From: Phoma sp. XZ068
Taxonomy: Eukaryota > Ascomycota > Dothideomycetes > Pleosporales > Didymellaceae
Direction: 5' to 3'
DNA: 64,000 nucleotides
Assembly: GCA_004835665.1 (NCBI GenBank)
Contig: RBKR01000011.1
Location: 1,178,001-1,242,000, forward strand
In this document: in pieces, positions 24,476-36,970 of the stretch
How positions within the stretch are numbered: the first letter of the stretch is position 1
Layout of the letters: each line of letters starts with the position of its first letter
Program-made: the position numbers and the translations under genes
Notes under the pieces: model-generated
What the model was told of the DNA's origin: nothing
The model's input: only the letters and a program-made list of their open reading frames with translations
Databases searched by the model: none

Positions 24476-25257
24476 GTTGGGGTTGTGTTGTCCTATGATG
24501 CGTTGGAACTGTGGTGATGTGAGATGGTGATGTGGAGATGTCAACTGAACGCGGGGCTTGAAGGGCGAGCTAAAAGTCAAGACCACCAAAGCAATATATA
24601 CAACTTCCAGAGCCAGTGGCTTTGTTCGAAGACTCCGACTCGTGTTATCTCTGAATCGCTCCGAATACCGCCAAGTCCGACGGGTGACGGGAAAGCACCT
24701 CAATTGTCGATATCCACGACTAAACTTTGACTCCAAGACTGCAATCGACTCGAAATCTCGATATAGCAAGATATAATGACGAAGAAATGTTTACGGAGGA
24801 GAAAAATCGTACTTACTGTCCAATCGGAGTTGGTGGTTCAGGATCGGTGTTCGAGTTGGTGATGTCTGGAGAATCGGAATGAATGAACCTAAAGGAACCG
24901 GCATCGGACCGCTCCCCACATCAGGTATAGCGTTTACTTGAGTTGCGGAGGATGTCATCCGATATCGAAAGCACATGTGTTCTTCACGTGCGTTGTGTTT
25001 CGGTATCTCACTGAAGGCAGCATTGCAACACATGTGGTGCTGTGCGGGATAATTGATGTTGTGGGAGAAAGTAATAACCTGGGTATTGATTTTGTCGTGG
25101 TAATAGTAAGGGTATCTGTAGGAACGTAGAGGATTTACGAAGTCCTAAAAGCTGCCAAAGCATATACAAGAGCGCAAGATAACCCCAAAAGACTAAAGTA
25201 CAGTTAATGCTTTTCCGGTACCAGCCATGGACAGCAACAGGAAACAGGCCAAAGTTA
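24476..25257. other. Intergenic
   Basis: This holds the DAO promoter (TATA-like at 24594-24601) and the 3' flank of the Zn2Cys6 regulator, both genes being on the minus strand. No CDS supported. Confidence 0.4.
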
Positions 25258-27903
25258 CTAAGCGGAACCCTTGATGAACCAATCCGAGCTGGCATCTACC
25301 ATATAGTTTGTAATATTCGACTCGTTTCCGTAACCGCCTTCCGGCATTTGTAAATTACCATCTGTCGTAGGATAGGCGGTCATTGTGTCCATTGACACTG
25401 GGAGTCGCGGCATGTTGAAGAAGTCAAACACATCCAGATACTCCAGCTCGTTGGGCGCCGGAGTGCGCGCTGGTGTCACAGACGGCAATCCAGCGGCGCC
25501 ATCAAACTTCGGTTGGCGTGCGATGAGGAAGTCAAGATCGAAAGCGCACCGTCGCATGTCGGCCAAGATCTTGACTGTCGAAGGTGTCACGCGCTCGCCG
25601 CCCATACCAGCGTTCTGCTGGGACTCTTGATACTCAGATAGTACTCGAGACAGCAGGTTTGCGTAGCGTGCGCCCACCTCCCAGTATTGTCCTAGATCTT
25701 GAAGGGTGCTGACAAGGATGTTGATCGAGGTGTCGACACGGTGATCGATCGTTGAGCCATGTACCAAAAGTACACGCGCTGCTACCCAGCAGGAGAAGGC
25801 AAATGGTGGACCAAGTTTGGTCAGCAGACCATTATCGCGGACCGCAGTGCATAGCGCTGTGATATTCTCTACGGCGCTTAGACAACGCTGGCTGGCACTG
25901 AACGACGGCGTGAAAATGGGTGAGCGGTGAGTAGGGTACGCTGCTGACGAGTGAAGGCGAATGACGGTGCTGCAGCCATTAGTTGAAATCTAATTAAAGG
26001 GCTGCTCGAACTTACGTGTGGAAGGCAGCATGCAACATCACAAGGCCGCTATTAAGGGCCTGGTTACCTCCTGGCTTCGAAAACACCCTCGCCGAGTTGC
26101 CATACTCAGCAGGAAGATTGTACTTCCATTGCTCTATGGCATTGTCGAGCTCTCGGTACTCGGTCTGCCATTTCTCAACATCAGACAACGAGGTAATGTC
26201 CACCGGCTTTTTCAAGAACTTGTGGATGCGAGTTAGTATTCCAAGGATCTCCACGTAGTAAGAGAACGATCCCAGATTCTCAGGTCGATTCATGCTGTAG
26301 TCCGTCCTGGTCTTCGTATGGAACCATCTGGTCTCAATCGGCACATTGCGAGCGTAGAGGTCATCTCGGCAAGGGAGTCGCCGGTCGATCTCATTCTCGT
26401 CCAATGCAAATTCAAATGCGGTTGCCACTGTGGCATAGCGATCGAGTACGTAGATCATCCAGAACAGCCTGCGACGGCTCTCTTCCTCGATCCAGTCTTT
26501 GGGAATCGGCAGTACATTTGCGCGTAATGTGTAAATCGACGCATATTGTGGAGCAACCATTGGCGAGTACGTTTCCATAGATAGTCCTAGTTGCACCACA
26601 GATCGTGTGATTAGGGCAAGTAGGTTCCATCCTGGAGGCCCATTAGAGCAGCCAACTACGTCAAGCGCGAGGATTACCAGCGCCTGCAAGGATTTGACAG
26701 AGCTGTTCTCGATGCCGTAAAGCAGGACCTTCTCTTTCGAGTTCTTGTGATAGCGAGTTCGCTTGTCCGGCGTCAAGCGCGGATCAGTCGAGAACTTGAC
26801 CGTGGTGGCCACAACCGAATGCAGTATGATGCGATCCGCCTCGTCTAAGCTCGAGTCACCAAACAGCGAGTTGAGCGTCGACTGGCGGTGCAAGATAGGG
26901 CACCAGGGGTATATGTGCTTGAAGAAGAGATCGACAAGCCCATACAACAGATCGTACGGCGGAAAGTCTGCATCAGTCTGACCTAGCGCTCTCGACATAG
27001 TTGGCGCAAACTGGTCGGAGCTGAAAGACGAGTATTGATCTCGTTGCATGCCTCCCAAACCAGACTGCATCTCCTCAGGCGGGCCACCGTAGCCATTGCC
27101 TGAAATCGAGGCTGACCTGGCGTCCAAAGTGTTGCCGAAGCCATTCTGTATCGCGTTTTGGGAGGGAAACGTCGATTGCGGCTTCTGTATGAAGAGCGCA
27201 GTCTCAGGGCGAGGGATGTGGGGCGTTTGAATGACCGGCGGACTCCGGAAAGTGGCCACTTCTTGTGGAGACGGCCCGGACGCTGCGAGCTGGTTCTGCG
27301 ACAGATGGTTGATTTGTGTTTGCTGCTGCACAAGGAGGTTTTCGAGCTTGTCCAGGCGTGCCTCTGCCTTGAATCAGCCACCTGTTTTGAAACTTTCATG
27401 CGCTACAACGGGCCTCGGTCGATTGACAGCCGGCAACGCAGGATGTTTACTTACCAAGCTCGCGTCCATAGCCAGCTCTCAAGCCAGGCTTTTTGCGCGG
27501 TAGGTAAATCTGCACGTAGCCGTCAGTTGGGGTGCTGTCGTGTCGTGCGACACCAACTTACACATGTCGAGTGATTCTTCAAGCACCAACCACCTGCATC
27601 GTACAGATCAGCACATGATCGAGCTCAAGCTCCTGAAACCATGATCGACTTACACGCAGGGTGACCGCGATCGCATTTGACCTTGCGTTGCTTGCACGTT
27701 TCGCAGCTCACGCTCAACTTCTCGCGTTTGCGCTTCGAGCCGCTTTGGCTCCTGCCACCGTCGTCGCCGCTCTCGTCCTCGCCAGCGCTCCAAACCTCAT
27801 GATCGTCGTCGCCGGGGGAGTGATGAGACAATTTGGACGTGCCATTGGGACTCGCATCCTGATTGTGCGCACTGTTTGCGCCGTTCGCTGCCGACGTATC
27901 CAT
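25258..27903 (-). CDS. Zn2Cys6 transcription factor, divergent from L-rhamnonate dehydratase
   Basis: Exons are 27903-27654, 27593-27562, 27509-27455, 27363-26016 and 25969-25258 (798 aa; introns 60, 52, 91 and 46 nt). The zinc cluster spans residues 67-94 with spacing C-x2-C-x6-C-x6-C-x2-C-x6-C and is split by intron 1. A basic/coiled-coil linker follows (RKKPGLRAGYGREL, then EARLDKLENLL), typical of dimerising Gal4-type factors. A fungal-specific regulatory domain begins near the block YGLVDLFFKHIYPWCPILH. It shares a 482-bp promoter with the dehydratase, so it is a candidate regulator of L-rhamnose catabolism, comparable to RhaR of Aspergillus or Trc1 of Scheffersomyces. That assignment is inference from neighbourhood. 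The ATG at 27903 is the first in the frame. Confidence 0.88.
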
Positions 27904-28385
27904 TTGTTGGACGAGACGTATGGAGCGAGCTGGTCATGAACTCGGTTTCCTTTCTGCCGAAGGCAGGAGCGGGGTTAAGGGTTTTTGCAGCTACCCCAGA
28001 TTGTGTATTCATCCATTTGCCTCACCTCCACGCCCTCTGATTGGCCTCGGCGCCTGGCCTCGTGCTCAGATGATCCGCGAAACCCACTTAATCGCTGTAC
28101 CGTATTTCGTGATCATATGCCGAAATACGTCCCCTACCGCAGCTCAAGGCCTTACTTATGTCCGGTCGCAAAGTGGACGCACCGCGTAAAAGTTCGGCCT
28201 GGTTGTCGCAGCGTTTCGCAGCGAGCTCGACCGAGAGAGCACTCTGGCCCATTATTTTCCGCATGGAGGAGCATTTCGCCTGATTGAGCCATGTATTTAA
28301 CATTCCCACTTGCACAGCCTTCGAAGCTTTACAGACCCCTCACTCTTGCTCCGGCCTAATTTCTGCTGTCAACCCTCCATCCACA
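27904..28385. promoter_or_regulatory. Divergent promoter between regulator and rhamnonate dehydratase
   Basis: A 482-bp shared promoter. It contains a CCAAT box on the minus strand (28040-28044), a TATTTAA element at about 28292-28298 (some 90 bp upstream of the dehydratase ATG), and a perfect 9-bp inverted repeat at 28101-28109 and 28121-28129. Confidence 0.6.
28101..28129. promoter_or_regulatory. Perfect inverted repeat, candidate operator
   Basis: The arms are CGTATTTCG (28101-28109) and CGAAATACG (28121-28129), with an 11-nt spacer, so arm centres are 20 bp apart (about two helical turns). Position in a divergent regulator/enzyme promoter suggests a dimeric factor binding site. The right arm is preceded by a C, giving a CCG triplet, the kind read by Zn2Cys6 factors. 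Binding is inferred, not shown. Confidence 0.5.
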
Positions 28386-29736
28386 ATGCCTTCCTCTACT
28401 CAGAGCAGCTCTGTGAAGTCGTTCCCCACGATCAAGCATGTGCGCACCTTTCTCACCCAGGGTCCCGGGTCTGGTGGCGACTACCACAACGTGCACGGCG
28501 GTCACTGGTTGATCGACAGTAAGATTTCGACTCCCATGTCGCAGTACGAGAAGTACAGGACATCAAGAACTAGCTGGGGAATCAATGTTCTTGGGTCTTT
28601 CTGCGTGGAGCTCGAGGCTACAGATGGCACGAAGGGCTTCGCAACTGGCTTTGGTGGCCCACCAGCATGCTGGTAAGTGAATCTGCCGCCATCTTCGACG
28701 TCAGCTGACATGTGTTAGGTTGGTTGCAGAACACTTTGAGCGTTTCTTGCTCGGTGCCGACCCCAGAGATACAAACTACCTCTTTGAGCAGATGTACCGT
28801 GGAAGCATGTTCTACGGTCGCAAGGGTCTTCCTGTCGCTGTCATTTCCGTTATTGACCTCGCTATCTGGGATCTACTGGGCAAGATTCGCGGTGAGCCCG
28901 TCTACAAGATGCTTGGTGGATCAACGCAAGAGAATGGCAGGCTGAACTTCTACTGCACTGGCCCTGAGCCAGCTGCAGCCAAGGAGATGGGTTTCTTTGG
29001 TGCCAAGGTCCCGCTTCCATACGGACCAGGCGAGGGCGTTGAGGGCTTGAAGAAGAACGTCGAGTTCCTCACCAAGCACCGTGAGGCAGTTGGGCCTGAC
29101 TTCCCTCTCATGGTCGACTGCTACATGTCGCTCACCGTCCCCTACACAATCGAGGTTGTCAAGGCTACCGCACACCTGAACCTCAACTGGTGGGAGGAGT
29201 GCCTCAGCCCTGATGACAGCGATGGCTTCGAGCAGATCAAGCGCGCACACCCCAGCCAAAAGTTCACCACTGGCGAGCACGAGTACTCGAGGTACGGCTT
29301 CCGCAAGCTGATCGAGGGCCGCAACCTCGACATTCTCCAGCCAGACGTCATGTGGGTTGGCGGTATGACAGAGCTCATTAAGATCGCTGCTATGGCATCG
29401 GCCTATGATATTCCTGTCGTTCCTCACGCTTCAGGACCATACTCATACCACTTCGTTGTGTCGCAAGCCAACTCTCCCTTCCAGGAGTACCTGGCCAACA
29501 GCCCTGACGGCAAGTCTGTGCTTCCCGTCTTCGGCAACCTCTTCACCAACGAGCCCATCCCCACCAAGGGCTACCTCGATGTCAAGGACCTCGACCTGCC
29601 TGGTTTCGGTCTCGAGCTGAACCCCCACGCCGGCCTCATCGACGCAGCGCGGATCCTCAACCCCGCGCCCGTCAAGGCTTTGAAGTCTGTCGAGGAGCAG
29701 GAGGTTCAGGCCAACGGCACTGCAAACGGCCACTAG
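28386..29736 (+). CDS. LRA2: L-rhamnonate dehydratase (enolase superfamily)
   Basis: Exons are 28386-28672 and 28719-29736 (434 aa), with a 46-nt intron. The enzyme dehydrates L-rhamnonate to 2-keto-3-deoxy-L-rhamnonate, the third step of oxidative L-rhamnose breakdown. The sequence matches the family throughout: STPMSQYEKYRTSRTSWG near the N-terminus, and RKGLPVAVISVIDLAIWDLL. Expected active-site positions are present: metal ligands in MVDCYMS (D229), NWWEEC (about E255) and TTGEHEYS (E282), and the catalytic histidine in VVPHASGP (about H332). Length is normal. Other pathway genes (dehydrogenase, lactonase, aldolase) are not in the window. It is transcribed divergently from a Zn2Cys6 regulator. 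Confidence 0.92.
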
Positions 29737-30396
29737 AGCATTATTCCCTTTTCCCATGGCGTTTTGGGGCGCATTGCATCTGTGACACAGCTGGCGTTCA
29801 ATCAGCACGTTGTGTTGCTGCATGTCTAGAAGATAGTTCTGGCGTTGTGCATAAGGGGCGTTTGCGTTTGCAGCTCCTGGGTCAGCAATTACGAAAGCAC
29901 ACTTTCATGTCGAAATAGCGTTATGTAGTTCATGATCAATCGAAAACATTCGTAAAAGTCGCCTCCGTGGTTATTTTTAGTTCGTTGGTGATCTCCAGGG
30001 CCCCCATGACGCTATACCTGTCCCACCGCTCTGCCAGCGCGTTGGAGCAGCATGGGAAATATTAGAGCCCGACTTACCTGACTATTGCATGTAATACACC
30101 TCGATGTGGTATTCAAAGTGTTCAAAAAGTTGCTACCAGTACCAGAATCGTAAAGAAAATGGCGTCGCTCGACGTGGCTGCCGTGTTGTTGGTTGCTCCT
30201 CGAACATGTGCCGCAGGGATGCGGTGTGAGGTTTCCACGACGAAGTGGGGCAACGCTCTTTGAGCAGGCGCAGCCAGCTCAGTCTCTGTCAGTTTCCATA
30301 TAAACAAATCCTCCCCTGAATACATCACATCACACTGCTTCAATTGCAATTCCCTTTTCTTGATACCCCGCCACACGATTTTACCCCGCTTGCATC
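29737..30396. other. Intergenic with UAP1 promoter
   Basis: About 660 bp. A CATATAAA element at 30297-30304 lies some 95 bp upstream of the next ATG. No CDS supported. Confidence 0.45.
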
Positions 30397-32046
30397 ATGG
30401 ACGCCATCAAAGACACGGTCAACCAGGCGCTCGAGAAGCTCCACCTCACCGGAGGTGCACAGGCTGCCCCAGCCAAGGAGCCCGCAGAGGAGCAGCTGAA
30501 CGAGCTCAAGGCCAAGTACGAGAAGGCCGGCCAGGAGCAGGTCTTTGCCTTCTACGACAATCTGTCGACAGCTGAGAAGGCCGCTCTCTTCGAGCAGCTC
30601 TCCACCTTCAACCCCGACTACATCAACGAGATCACCGAGAGGGCCCTGAAGCCTGCACAGACCGAGTCTACCGAGACAAAACTCGAGCCCCTCCCCGAGA
30701 CCGCCACATCGTCGACGCTCGACACACAGCAGGATGACCTGGACAAGTGGTACAACAGCGGCCTGGAGCTGATTGCGGCCAACAAGGTCGCCGTCGTACT
30801 GATGGCTGGCGGTCAGGGCACACGATTGGGCTCGTCCGACCCCAAAGGCTGCTTTGACATTGGCCTCCCCAGCAAGAAGTCGCTGTTCCAGCTCCAGGGT
30901 GAGAGGATCGCAAAGGCTGAGCTGCTGGCCAAGAAGAAGCACGGAAAGGAGAGCGTCACCATCCCCTGGTACGTCATGACCTCTGGTCCTACGAGGAAGC
31001 CCACCGAGCAGTTCTTCGAGAAGAACAGCTACTTCGGCCTCAAGAAGGAGAACGTTGTCATCTTCGAGCAGGGTGTCCTGCCCTGCATCTCGAATGACGG
31101 CAAGATCCTGCTCGAGAGCAAGTCAAAGGTATGTTGGCAGACTATTGGGGGTACGATCTCAACTGACATTCACAGGTCGCCGTGGCCCCTGATGGCAACG
31201 GTGGTATCTACCAAGCCCTCATCCAGTCTGGCGTTGTCCAGGACATGGGCAAGCGCGGCATTGAGCACATCCACGCCTACTGCGTCGACAACTGCCTCGT
31301 CAAGGTCGCTGACCCTGTCTTCATTGGCTTCTCTGCCTCGAAGAACGTCGAAATTGCTACAAAGGTCGTCCGCAAGCGCAACGCGAAGGAGTCCGTCGGA
31401 CTTATCCTGCAGAAGAACGGCAAGCCTGATGTCGTCGAGTACTCAGAGATCGACGACGAGACAGCAGAGGCCAAGGACGCAAAGAACCCTGAGCTCCTGA
31501 AGTTCCGTGCCGCCAACATCGTCAACCACTACTACTCGTACAAGTTCCTTGAGAGCATCCCCGAGTGGGCCAAGAAGCTGCCCCACCACGTTGCCCGCAA
31601 GAAGATCCCATACGTCAACACCGAGTCTGGTGAGACCGTCAAGCCAGAGAAGCCCAACGGCATCAAGCTTGAGCAGTTCGTCTTTGACTGCTTCCCCTTC
31701 CTTACCCTCGACCAATTCGCATGCATGGAGGTCAAGCGTGAAGATGAGTTCTCGCCCCTCAAGAACGCACGTGGCACTGGTGAGGATGACCCAGATACAT
31801 CCAGACTGGACATCATGACCCAGGGCAAGAAGTGGGTACAGGCTTCAGGTGCCACCGTTGTCAGCGAGGACGCCAAGGCAGGCATTGAAGTTTCACCGTT
31901 GATCTCATACGTAAGTGACTTCAAGAATCCATGTCATTGAACGTGTTGTTGAGCCCATGCTAACAAATTCACAGGGCGGCGAAGGCCTCGAGTTCCTCAA
32001 GGACCGCACCATCAAGGCACCGGCCGTTATCGAGTCTGAGGATTAG
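30397..32046 (+). CDS. UAP1: UDP-N-acetylglucosamine pyrophosphorylase
   Basis: Exons are 30397-31128, 31176-31910 and 31975-32046 (512 aa; introns 47 and 64 nt). The enzyme makes UDP-GlcNAc from GlcNAc-1-phosphate and UTP in the cytosol, the donor for chitin, N-glycans and GPI anchors. The nucleotide-binding block LMAGGQGTRLGSSDPKG is at residues 135-151, and further conserved blocks (VAPDGNGGIYQAL, HIHAYCVDNCLVKVADP, LEQFVFDCFPF) are intact. Length matches yeast Qri1 and human UAP1. The short last exon ends with the family-typical GEGLEFL block. Both introns are phase 0. Confidence 0.95.
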
Positions 32047-32587
32047 GAAGACCAAAAGACATGGGATGACAGCGCCGTCGTCCATCTTGAAGAGCACAAC
32101 TGGCGCCACACTGGACCTGGTGATCTGTTGATGCCACGTTCAATGCCTCTCATCAACCCTGTCAGAGATGATGACCGACCACAATCGACTGGTCCGCCCA
32201 AAAAAATGTGGGGTTAAGGCGCAAATAGACATGATTGAATGAAACACGTTGAAGGCTTAACTGCCGTGGACCAGTCCGCTACACACTAAGATCAGTGCTA
32301 ATTGTACTCGGGTGCTCTTCGATAACGCTTGATATGTATCTAACATGCCGAGACTGTACTTTAGCGTACCTATGAGTTAACAATGGGGACAATCTTTCTT
32401 GATCACTCCCCACACTCTCGGCGAACCTCATCATAGCGAGTCCACTTCGACAGCTCAACTCACGTATGCAGCCACCATTTGATATCAATGGCAGGGTTCC
32501 ACAGCTAACGAAACGTTGAGTAACTCCAGTATTACATTCCCAGCCAGTAAACAATTATATATTAGCCTCCCCACCACCGACCACTCC
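32047..32587. other. Convergent intergenic
   Basis: About 540 bp between the 3' ends of UAP1 and the lectin-repeat gene. No CDS supported. Confidence 0.45.
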
Positions 32588-35500
32588 TCACTCAATCGCA
32601 ATCCACTGCACCTCCGCATGATCCATATTCGAATCATCCCACGTCCCATACTTCCACTCCAACTCCCTGTTATTCGGCGCATTCGCAGAACACCTAAACC
32701 GCAAATTTTTATCATTACCAAAGTCCATCTCGGAAATAGCAATGAACGTCTTGGGCGTATTCTTAAACGGCTGCCCGTAAAACGGCGCGCGGTTCGCGGC
32801 CTCCTTTTGCGCGCGCGCAACCGTGTTTCGCCCGGCCTTGACGCGCTTGCCGTCTTCCTCGGCGGGGTACGCGAGCCACTGGACGCGGACGTTTGTGAAT
32901 TTGCGGTTTGCCCAGGATTCGATGCGCAGGTGGAAGGAGTTGGGTGTTATGTCTGTGGCGAAGCATTTGATGGACATGAAGTCGGACTGGTGCCATTCGA
33001 ATTCTTGGATCCAGACGGCGATTTTGGGGGGTGAGGCGAAGGCTTGTGGGAACCAGATTTGCTGGACGCAGTCGGTGGAGTTGGCGCGCCCGGCGGTGTA
33101 GGTGTATACCATGCCGGTTTCGAGGTGCATGTCGTTGGGGAGGGTGAGCCAGCTGCAGCCGATGTTGAAGCCGTAGCAACCGCTCCAGGCGGCGGCTTGG
33201 ACAGTGAAGCCGCCTGCGTTTACTTCGTGGTGGCCTAGTGAGAGGGCGCGTGCCTTGTTGCGGTCGGCGTCGACAGTGTTCAGTCCGTAGAGCAGCTTTG
33301 GTGGGGATGGGTAGCGACGTGGGAAGTCTACTACACACCGAGTGAAGGTGTTTTCACCTGATCTCCAGCCCTTCTCGGCTGCGGAGAAGGAACCGCACTG
33401 CGCCTCCTGAGTCGGGGAGCTATCGCGGACTTTCTCGAGCTCGGTGATGCGGTTGCGGCTGTCATCAAGAGCCTAGAGAATTTAGCATACTGATATTTTA
33501 GTCTTGGGGTGAACATACCTTCTGCGCAGCGGCTAACTTGTCTTGAAGAGACTTTGTGCCCGCTGTCTGATCCTTTTGGAGCAACGCGAAATCTTCGCTA
33601 TCAACTGTGTCACCAGTATCGGCGAAGTCAGCCTCTGCGTCTGCTGCAGTCAACTCGGCCATCTTGCACCAGATTATGCCCAGACGGAAAATCTTGCCCT
33701 CGCTGCTGTCGTCGCTCCTACCATAGAAGCCAATGATGGAGCCTGAGTTGAAAGGCATGTCCACATACGATACCTTCACGTTCTCGTACTCGACTCCATC
33801 GCGGATGACGCTGCCCTTCTCTCCGGGCTTCGACTGCAGGGCTCGTGCGATCAAGGCACGACCTCGATTGGTGAAGAGGCGAAGACCAAGGATTTGCGTT
33901 CGGGCTGTTTCCTTTTCCTTGGGCTTCCGCGCACCGTGCTCGATGGAAGCTGAGTTGATTCTCTCGCCTCGAGCAAAGGGGCCGAACCTCTTGACGCGTG
34001 TCTTGTCGCGAGACTGCGATGCGTTAGTAACTTCATCTGTGAAAACCTTGTTCATTGCTTACCATGCCCTTTTCAACAAGGAGACCGTTCTCGTAGGAAA
34101 TGGCCAGATAGATAAGTGCACCATCAGCCATTTCGGTGCGAATGGAACGGACTATCCAATCAGTCTTGAGGAAGTCGAGATTGTTGAAGAAGCCCGCAAC
34201 ACCAAAAGTGTCTCCGACAGCGGTAGAGGCTCTGAAATGGGCGCCAAGTAGAGGGTTATCAAGGCGAATTTTCTCAAACGAAGTCTTCTCTTCTTCACTC
34301 AACATTGAAGGCTCCATGCAAAGAGGCTCTGCTCCTTCAGCAGCTGCATCTTCGTCCCTGATCTGTGCCTCCTGCTCCTCCTCGGTAAGCGCCTTCGCTG
34401 CAATGCGCTTACCAGACAGTGGGTGGCTCTTCACGCGAAGTCTCTCCGGCACCTCGACCACTGGGATACGTGCCTCGAACGCTACTGGGGCCTGGTACGG
34501 CTCAGTATGGTCTTCATCTGTTGCGAGCTTCGGGTCTTTTTCGATAGCGTCAACCTCGTTGACGATACGCGCCATTTGGCGACGTATAGCGGTTCGAGCA
34601 TCGCTGAGTCCTTTGATGGAAGCTTCGAACTTAGAGTCAACCTCAGTGAATGGGTAAAGTCCACTCTCGCCCTTCGAACCCATTCTGGTTACTGCTGTTG
34701 AGTAAGTAGAGACGTTCTCCTTGTCGGCATCACCCCAGGGGATCAGCTCCAACGTCTTGCCCTGAACGCCAAAGATCTGCTCACCGAGACGCTTGTACAA
34801 TGACTTGTAGCTGACAAAAGAGTCTAGCAAGGTGTTGGTGTAAATCTGCGCGTTCTCGTATTGCAGAGGGGTGTACGATGCTGGCTTCCTAGCCACGAAG
34901 CTCCTCAGTGAATCATACTTGGTCAAGATCGCATATGTACGCTGCGGGCAGTCGGCAACCAAATCAGGGAAGCGTGCAGCTGCTGCCATGAGGCTCTGAA
35001 TGTCCCACTGTTGCTCCATAGGCTTGATGTGGCCGCCGCCAGACCAGCTCACTTGGATGGTAGTCTCGGTGTTGGTCTCAATGTTGCTGCGCGCAATACC
35101 GACATTCGCCTCGGCCTCAATCTGCACAGCTCCGGCTGTCAACGCAATCTTAGCTTCAGCCTGGATATCTGTCTTCTTGGCCTTGTTGAGAATCTTCATG
35201 CTAACAAGTGCGTTGAACTCGCCTCCTTCGACGAAACCGGAAATGAAGGAGTCGCCATAGACTTCCCGGAAGTTGTTTGCGTCGACTGAACGGAGGGGAT
35301 TGAAGACTGAGGCGTCCTTGAAGTTGATGGTTTGATTCACCACCTTCACAGAGATGTAGAAGTTCAAGTCACTCTCCTTGAACTTGTCCGAGTCAACGAA
35401 GGAGCCCTTGCCAGAGCCACCAACCTTTCCAGCCTTGATGGACAAGGACCCAGACACACTCATATCGTCCATGACGTCACTGAGACGGTCGACGAAGCGG

Positions 35501-36970
35501 GAGGTGTAGGTGACAGTTTGGCTGGGACCACGAGGAGCAGTAGGGTCAAAGTCGTACTTCTGGCTTTGCTCAGACATGCCATTGAAGCGTTCAACGAACT
35601 GGTTCTGGGCTCGGATTTTCTCCAGGTCGGCCAAGCTCGTTGATTTCAAACTTGCGGCTGCATCGATGGCTTTGCGCGCTTCCTCACGTCTCTTAGCATC
35701 CCAGTCGCGCTTCTCTTTGCGAACTTGGCGTGCTTCCTCACGCTCCTCAGCACGGCGGTCAGACTCATCCTTACGCGCCTGTGCCTCGAGCTCCTTCCGG
35801 TAACGACGCTGCTCTGCCAGGAGCTCAGCCTCCTCCTCTTGTCGGCGCGCTGCCTCTGCCTCTTCCTTCGCTGCTTTGACTGGGTCTGATTTTGCCTGTC
35901 CGGTCAAGGCGGCTCGGATTGCAGCACGATCAGGAGCACCTGCTGGTGCAGCAGTCTGCACTTGACGTGCGCGGTCAGATGACGCGCTCCGCTTGATGGG
36001 CTTCTTCTCTGCTGGCTTGTTGGCGTTCGCTTTGAGATTGGCTGCAATCGCAGCGCGATCCACCTTCTCATCCTTCGAAGCATTGGCTTGCATGTTAGCC
36101 ATGATAGCTTCCCGGTCGACTTCATCATCATCGCCTTTCGGCTGCGCTGGCTTGCTTGCAGAAGGTTTGTCAGCAGCCTTTGAAGGTTGGGTGGTTGAGG
36201 AAGACCTGCCACGCAGATTCTTCCTCGATGTTGTCTTCGGTACAGGCGCATCTCCGCCAATAGTCTCTTCGACGGCTTCCACCTTCTTCGCTGTTGCTGG
36301 TTTGGCGGCAGTTACTTTGGGCTTGTTGACGATGCCCTCCTCTGCAACTTCGTCATCAACATCAGCCTCGACCTCTTTGCGGGCCTCATCAGCGTCCGCC
36401 ACTTCGTCGATGGAGCTAGACTCCTCTGGCTCGGTAGACTCTTCCCTTGCAGCATTTTTGGTCTGTTCCTCCGTGACAGCCAAGTTCTCTGTGTTCTCAC
36501 CCTTGGCGTCAGGCTTCTCATCAGCCGCAGGAGCAGACTCAATAGTAGGGGTAGCTTCTGTGTAACGTTAGAACAAAGCTCAACGGAAGCCGACTTCAGG
36601 GAAGGTCACTGACCCTCAGGAGCATCAGCAACAAGTTCTGCCTCGATCAAGGCAACTTCAGCCTTGGCTCTTTCGGCATTCTCCACAAGCACCGCAGTTG
36701 CCTGCTTGCCAACGAGAACTTCTTTCTGTCTCGTCCATGCACTTGGCGCGGCGCTCTTCTGGGCCATAATGCGCATGGTGGTGCCATCGTTCGTAACGAT
36801 GTTCTCGGGCCTCTGCTCATCAACGACAACAGCGTCATCAATGCAAATCTGCTGCGTGTAGGAGTTGAACCTGCACACCGTGTAAGTCTAATAGCACGAA
36901 AAGGAGAAAAGCTGTCCTACCCCTGGCCAAGTCGCATGGCATGCGTATAGGGTGCTAAAAGGAGTGACAT
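32588..36970 (-). CDS. Large MACPF-like protein with three C-terminal H-type lectin-like repeats
   Basis: Exons are 36970-36921, 36870-36614, 36557-34063, 34013-33519 and 33472-32588 (1393 aa; introns 46-56 nt). The N-terminus (MRLGQGFNSYTQQICIDDAV) is joined across intron 1. Residues about 130-330 are acidic and disordered and hold three degenerate repeats starting D-R-[EA]-A-I near 250, 269 and 312. A charged coiled coil follows (about 332-427). Residues about 438-690 look MACPF-like: the block YGDSFISGFVEGGE (536-549) resembles the conserved glycine motif of perforin-like pore formers. The C-terminus has three units ending CSWLTLP, VQWLAYP and VQWIAIE (about 1139-1211, 1234-1302, 1329-1393), the pattern of H-type lectin (discoidin I/Helix pomatia type) domains that bind sugars. 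No signal peptide is seen, so it is probably cytosolic or released unconventionally. MACPF is a motif-level call; pore formation is not shown. Confidence 0.75.
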
